A stretch of DNA of 9,921 nt from DATKZS01 sp035527835 [NCBI: bacterium]. Lineage in GTDB: Bacteria; RBG-13-61-14. Shown here piece by piece: positions 6,192 to 9,921 of the stretch (position 1 is its first letter; every line of letters begins with the position of its first letter). Location: the NCBI GenBank assembly GCA_035527835.1, contig DATKZS010000018.1, forward strand, positions 1 through 9,921. The letters run 5' to 3'. The position numbers and the translations under genes were made by a program. Below the pieces are notes generated by a model. That model was not told where the DNA came from, did no database searches, and was given only the letters and a program-made list of their open reading frames with translations.

Positions 6192-6457
6192 CAGACGTGA
6201 GAAAGGGTCTTGGCCGGAGGGGGTTCTTAAAGGCGGGCGCGGCGGCGGGCGCGGCGGCGGCGTTGGGAGCGGGACGGAGGGCGCGGGCGGCGCGGCTGAA
6301 CCCGGCTTATGCGATTCCCGAGGGGCCGCTTACGGCCGATGATTACGCGGACCTGCTGGAGAGGACCAGGGCGGTTTACGAGCAGAACCGGGTCACGGCG
6401 GACGGCTACACGTTCCACGTGCCGAGCAAGGGCAAGTACAACTCGCTGTTCGGGTAG
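6188..6457 (+). pseudogene. Truncated Tat-exported protein, N-terminal fragment only
   Basis: This 89-residue frame starts in an ATGA overlap with the flotillin stop, so it was the third gene of that operon. It has a clear twin-arginine signal: GRRGFLKAG (9-17, Arg10-Arg11), an Ala-rich hydrophobic stretch to about 28, and an ARA-A cleavage site near residue 34. The mature part has only about 55 residues (LTADDYADLLERTRAVYEQN, then YTFHVPSKGKYNSLFG) and stops at TAG-TAA. Eight bases later the perfect inverted repeat of a mobile-looking element begins. The end YTFHVPSKGKYNSLFG resembles the entry segment of (alpha/alpha)6-barrel glycoside hydrolases, where a Trp-Asp usually follows, but this is a weak impression. 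No remainder of the gene is found beyond the element, because znuB follows at once. It is most likely a dead 5' fragment; a genuine small Tat-exported protein is less likely. Confidence 0.6.
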
Positions 6458-6464
6458 TAATTAG

Positions 6465-6743
6465 TAATTAGGGACAGCCACCTTTTGGGCGCACAACTAA
6501 TTGATATAATTATAAAATAACTATACCTTTATGCATATGGAGATTCGGGGCGTTAAGTTGCCCCATGGCCCAGTTCCCTGAGGGCCTAGGAACAAAATAA
6601 AATCAGATCCATTAAAGACCTGTTTCACGGCCATTCTTTCCAGCCGCCGCCACTTACGCCCGCCTGTATCCATGCACTGATGCATGAAAAATAATCTATA
6701 ATAACAGTGTGTTATATTCCGAAAAGGTGGCTGTCCCTAATTA
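6465..6743. mobile_element. 279-bp non-coding element with perfect 22-bp terminal inverted repeats (MITE-like)
   Basis: Arms 6465-6486 and 6722-6743 are perfect inverted copies with core AATTAGGGACAGCCACC. The interior is visibly AT-richer than its neighbours and encodes no plausible protein. It contains several hairpins: 6547-6564 (GGGGC/GCCCC), 6567-6586 (GGCCC/GGGCC), 6671-6686 (CATGCA/TGCATG) and 6701-6715 (ATAAC/GTTAT). GGTGGCTGTCCC-type termini are familiar from dispersed elements of environmental bacteria, possibly mobilised by Y1/RAYT-type transposases supplied in trans, but I cannot verify the family. No target-site duplication is obvious. The left end abuts the broken Tat gene and the right end forms the TAA of znuB. 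It also sits where the flotillin and znu transcripts converge. Confidence 0.7.
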
Positions 6744-7579
6744 TTGTCCTCTGACCGCGGCCCAGACCTGGCTCATGAGGAAGAGGGCGGCGGCGCAGAG
6801 GATGATGGTGGCGCCGGTGGCGGAGTCGAAGTAGAAGGACGAGATGAGTCCGGAGACGGCGGAGACGAGGCCGATGATGATTGATGCCCAGAACATGGAG
6901 CGGACGGAGCGGGCGAGGTTTCTTCCGGCGGCGGCGGGGACCACGAGCATGGCGGTGACGAGCAGGAGCCCGATAACGCGGATGGACACGGTGACGACGA
7001 GGGAGAGGAGCAGGGCGTAGGCGTATTCGAGGAACCGGACGTTGATGCCGTGGGCCTTGGCGAGCCGCTCGTTGATTCCGATGAGGAAGAGGTCGTTGAA
7101 GAAGAGGGCGAGGAATGCGGCGCAGACGATGAGGAGGATGAGCATGCCGATGATTTCGTGGCCGGTGACGGAGAGGACGTCGCCGTAGAGGTAGGTCTGG
7201 AGGTCGCGGGTGAGGGACTTCCTGGCGCTGATGATGACGATGCCGAGCGCGACGGCGAAGCTGAAGAAGACGCCGATGACGGTGTCCACGGAGAGCGTGC
7301 TCCTCTGCCGGACGGAGACGATGGCCAATCCGACCAGGACGCCGAACCCGATCAGGGTGTAGAGCGGGTCAATGCCGAAGAGCACGCCGAGGGCGACGCC
7401 GGTGAAGGCGGAGTGGGAGATGGCGTCGGAGAAGAAGGCCATGCGGAAGTTGACCACCATGACTCCCATGGCGGCGCAGGCGGGCGCGACCAGGAGCACG
7501 GCGATGAGCGCGCGCTTCATGAACATGGGCTCGGCCCAGGCAAAGGGCAACAGCGAGCTCATGAGCTCGTAAAGCCCGC

Positions 7580-7583
<4 letters not shown>
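6741..7583 (-). CDS. znuB: Zinc ABC transporter permease (ABC-3 family)
   Basis: This is the inner-membrane channel subunit of a high-affinity zinc importer. Its 280 residues contain about eight or nine hydrophobic segments. It shows the ABC-3 permease blocks FFSDAISHSAFTGVALG (50-66), DLQTYLYGDVLSV (127-139) and IGLLLVTAMLVVPAAAGRNL (204-223), the last in the region that couples to the ATPase. The start is GTG at 7583, inside a GTGA overlap with the znuC stop, so translation is coupled. The C-terminus is full length for the family, but its TAA stop is the outermost codon of the inverted repeat at 6722-6743. The native ending may therefore have been changed by a few residues. Zinc rather than manganese is assigned from the binding protein. 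Confidence 0.93.
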
Positions 7584-8406
<823 letters not shown>

Positions 8407-8410
<4 letters not shown>

Positions 8411-9375
8411 GGCGCGGGGTCCGCTCCCAGCGCCTGCTTCAAGGTTTGCAGGTTTTTACGCATGGTTTTTTCGTAGTAGTCCGGCTCCATGTTCCCGGTG
8501 GCCACGGGGTCGAGCTCATAGACCTTGACCCCTGTTTCGGCGGACAGGACCTGGGCCAGGCGGGGGGAGTACTGGGGCTCGGAGAAGATGGCGGCGACGC
8601 GGGCGCTCCTGATCTTGGCGGCGAGGCGGGCGAGCTCTCCGGCGGCGGGCTCCTGTCCGGGGACGCTCTCGATCACGCCCGCGACGGTGAGCCCGGTGTC
8701 GCGGGCGAGGTAATCAAAGGAGTTATGAAAGGTGACGATTTTTTTATCGGGGGCGGCGGCGGCCGCGGCTTTGAAGTCGGCGGCGAGGGCGGTGAGCCTG
8801 GCGGCGTAGTCGCGGGCGTTCTTTTGGTAGTCGGCGGCGCCGGCGGGATCAACGTCGGCCAGGGCGCCGGCGATCCTATCCACCATCCTGGCGGCCTGCC
8901 CGGGGCTGGCGAAGGCGTGCGGGTTGATGCCCAGGCGGAAGCGCTCGGTGGCGGAATCCGACTGGTTCCAGAAGCCCTGGTCATCCGAGGAAATGGGGGT
9001 CACGCCGTCGGCGGCCTCGACGATCCTGAGGCCCGGCCGCGCCTTCCTCACGGTGTCGGTGATGAACTCGTCGAGGTAGAGGCCGTTGGCGACGAAGAGG
9101 TCGGCGTTGGCGATCCTGGTCATGTCTCCGGGGGTGAGCTGATAGTCGTGCGGGCCCTGGTGGCCGGGGATGAGCACGTCCACGGCCACTCCGGGCCGAT
9201 TGCCCACGACGTTCCTGGTGAAGATCCAGACGGGCAGGAAGGTGCAGAGCACCTTGAGCTCGCCGGGCTTTTTCACGCCCTGGCCCCCGCCCGCCGGGTT
9301 TTTATTCCGGCAACCCATCGGGGCAACAAGCATGGCCGCGACGATGAGCGCCGCCAAGGTTTTCATCCTGAACAC
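8407..9375 (-). CDS. znuA: Zinc ABC transporter substrate-binding protein
   Basis: This cluster A-I (cluster 9) binding protein captures Zn2+ outside the inner membrane and delivers it to ZnuB. The protein has 322 residues. The signal peptide (about 1-21) ends in VAPMGC with Cys22 as the likely lipidated residue; Pro at -3 is unusual for a lipobox. Metal ligands are visible in family order: His76 (GPHDY), His153 (NPHA), His217 (TFHNSF) and Asp289 (ELDP), with Glu266 in SEPQ. A third histidine, where manganese binders have glutamate, favours zinc. The long His-rich loop of many ZnuA proteins is absent. The GTG at 9375 is chosen because an AGGGGAAAGGG purine tract lies just upstream. An in-frame ATG at 9366 is possible but less well spaced. 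It is the first gene of the znuACB operon. Confidence 0.94.
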
Positions 9376-9399
9376 GTGGACCCTTTCCCCTGAATGAAT

Positions 9400-9427
9400 A
9401 ACATAATGCCGGGACTGATAAATTCAA
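9400..9427 (-). promoter_or_regulatory. Candidate promoter of the znuACB operon
   Basis: On the minus strand TTGAAT (9427-9422) and TATGTT (9405-9400), each four of six matches, are 16 bases apart. Transcription would start near 9393, giving a leader of about 18 bases. I see no convincing Zur-type palindrome here, although zinc repression would be expected for such an operon. Confidence 0.35.
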
Positions 9428-9598
9428 GCGCGCCGCATGCTTACCGGACCGTGAACCGGGTTACATAGTCTCACCCTTCGGGCTTTTTTTCAAACCGGGG
9501 GAATTTCATGAAAACCGGGCGGTTATAATTTCGCGCGGACCCGGCACGGAGCTTGCTCTGAAAATATCGGGCTTGTCGCCGGGCGCGTAAGAGTTTAG
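9428..9598. other. Intergenic stretch with no recognised gene
   Basis: This segment between the znu promoter and the right-hand element contains no credible coding frame. CCCTTCGGG followed by CTTTTTTT (9473-9490) forms a very short hairpin with a T-tract on the plus strand, too weak to call a terminator. A TATAAT occurs at 9524-9529 without a matching -35. The bases after 9884 to the window end also show nothing recognisable. Confidence 0.4.
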
Positions 9599-9883
9599 GA
9601 TATAACGTCAGTGCTGTCCCAAATAAACGGACCGGAGAACCGCCAAGACGCCAAGAGCGCCAAGGATTATTTTTTAACACGATTTTAAGAGGGCTGGGGT
9701 GCGAATGTTTCTGGCTTGGCGCTCCCGTCGGCCGGTTCGCCAAGCCGGTTGGGGCCAACGCTCCGGAGCTGTTCTTTTTTGGGCCGCAAAGAAACATCAT
9801 GATTTACTTGGCGACCCTTGACGCTCTTGGCGTCTTGGCGGTTTTCTTAGCGCCTATTTTGGACAAGAGTGATATAACGTCAG
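9599..9883. mobile_element. Non-coding element with inverted CGCCAAG-repeat arms and 13-bp flanking direct repeat (MITE-like)
   Basis: GATATAACGTCAG occurs at 9599-9611 and 9871-9883 as an exact 13-base direct repeat. Between them the two ends are inverted copies. The outer part (TGTCCCAAATA at 9615-9625 against TGTCCAAAATA on the opposite strand at 9855-9865) is imperfect. The inner arms 9638-9659 and 9822-9843 match over 22 bases and extend with one mismatch to 28. Each inner arm consists of CGCCAAG heptamers: starts 9641, 9649 and 9658 on the left, and inverted copies at 9834-9840, 9826-9832, 9817-9823 (variant) and 9807-9813 on the right. A further hairpin (9713-9721 with 9738-9746) lies inside. 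No transposase or credible protein is encoded. The layout is that of a small transposable element with a target-site duplication, mobilised in trans. Confidence 0.65.
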
Positions 9884-9921
9884 AAATGATGGAACGCGCG
9901 GAACACAATGGAAGCCGCTTC

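Noticed and set aside
8446-9393. Long plus-strand open frame (315 codons) opposite znuA
   Set aside because: It is Gly/Val/Glu-rich antisense of a GC-rich gene; znuA has full family motifs and the frame has none.
9473-9490. CCCTTCGGG plus T-tract as a rho-independent terminator
   Set aside because: The stem is only two or three pairs and no plus-strand gene precedes it.
9524-9529. Perfect TATAAT as a plus-strand promoter
   Set aside because: No acceptable -35 lies 15-19 bases upstream and no gene follows.
9641-9664. CGCCAAG repeats as a CRISPR-like array
   Set aside because: Units of 7 bases with 1-2 base gaps have no spacers, and the arms are inverted relative to each other.
9471-9800. 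109-residue minus-strand open frame near the right end
   Set aside because: It runs across the inverted-repeat element, has low-complexity, Arg/Pro/Lys-rich composition, no domain and no ribosome binding site.

Overview
This is a 9.9-kb stretch of a GC-rich bacterial chromosome. No phylogenetic marker is present. A Tat-signal protein, a putative lipoprotein binding protein and an NfeD/flotillin pair suit a Gram-negative environmental bacterium, but the phylum cannot be read from this sequence. Several short dispersed repeats and degraded genes are scattered between ordinary housekeeping genes.

Left part (1-2560, all on the minus strand). The window opens inside a group II intron, of which only the 5' end (1-136) is visible. 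It sits behind a GC-rich hairpin. Upstream of it lies the C-terminal remnant of a beta-rich protein (356-517). An intact NAD-type malic enzyme (535-2271) follows, then tRNA-Ala(GGC) (2443-2518). The tRNA has its own promoter and a probable terminator, and the malic enzyme has its own extended -10 promoter, so these are two transcription units. This part looks less GC-rich than the rest.

Middle part (2560-6460, plus strand). A dispersed heptamer repeat and a REP-like hairpin precede a RimJ/RimL-type GNAT acetyltransferase. A 331-bp gap holds several palindromes and a candidate promoter with a palindrome in its spacer. It leads to a two-gene membrane operon: an NfeD-like OB-fold membrane protein and a flotillin with a strong Shine-Dalgarno between them. 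The flotillin stop overlaps the start of a Tat-exported protein (6188-6457) that breaks off after 89 residues.

Right part (6460-9921, mostly minus strand). The break coincides with a 279-bp AT-richer element bounded by perfect 22-bp inverted repeats (6465-6743). The outer end of its right repeat supplies the stop codon of znuB. The znuA-znuC-znuB operon runs leftward with 4-bp overlaps at both junctions, and encodes a complete high-affinity zinc-type ABC importer. Beyond it lies a second non-coding mobile-looking element (9599-9883). It has inverted arms built from CGCCAAG heptamers and is flanked by a 13-bp direct repeat that looks like a target-site duplication.

Functionally, the window combines malate decarboxylation, membrane-microdomain scaffolding and zinc uptake. 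The NfeD loop, the flotillin tail and the ZnuC tail all carry His/Asp-rich segments. A metal link between the flotillin pair and the zinc importer is therefore conceivable but is inference only. I see no CRISPR array, phage module or complete transposase gene.
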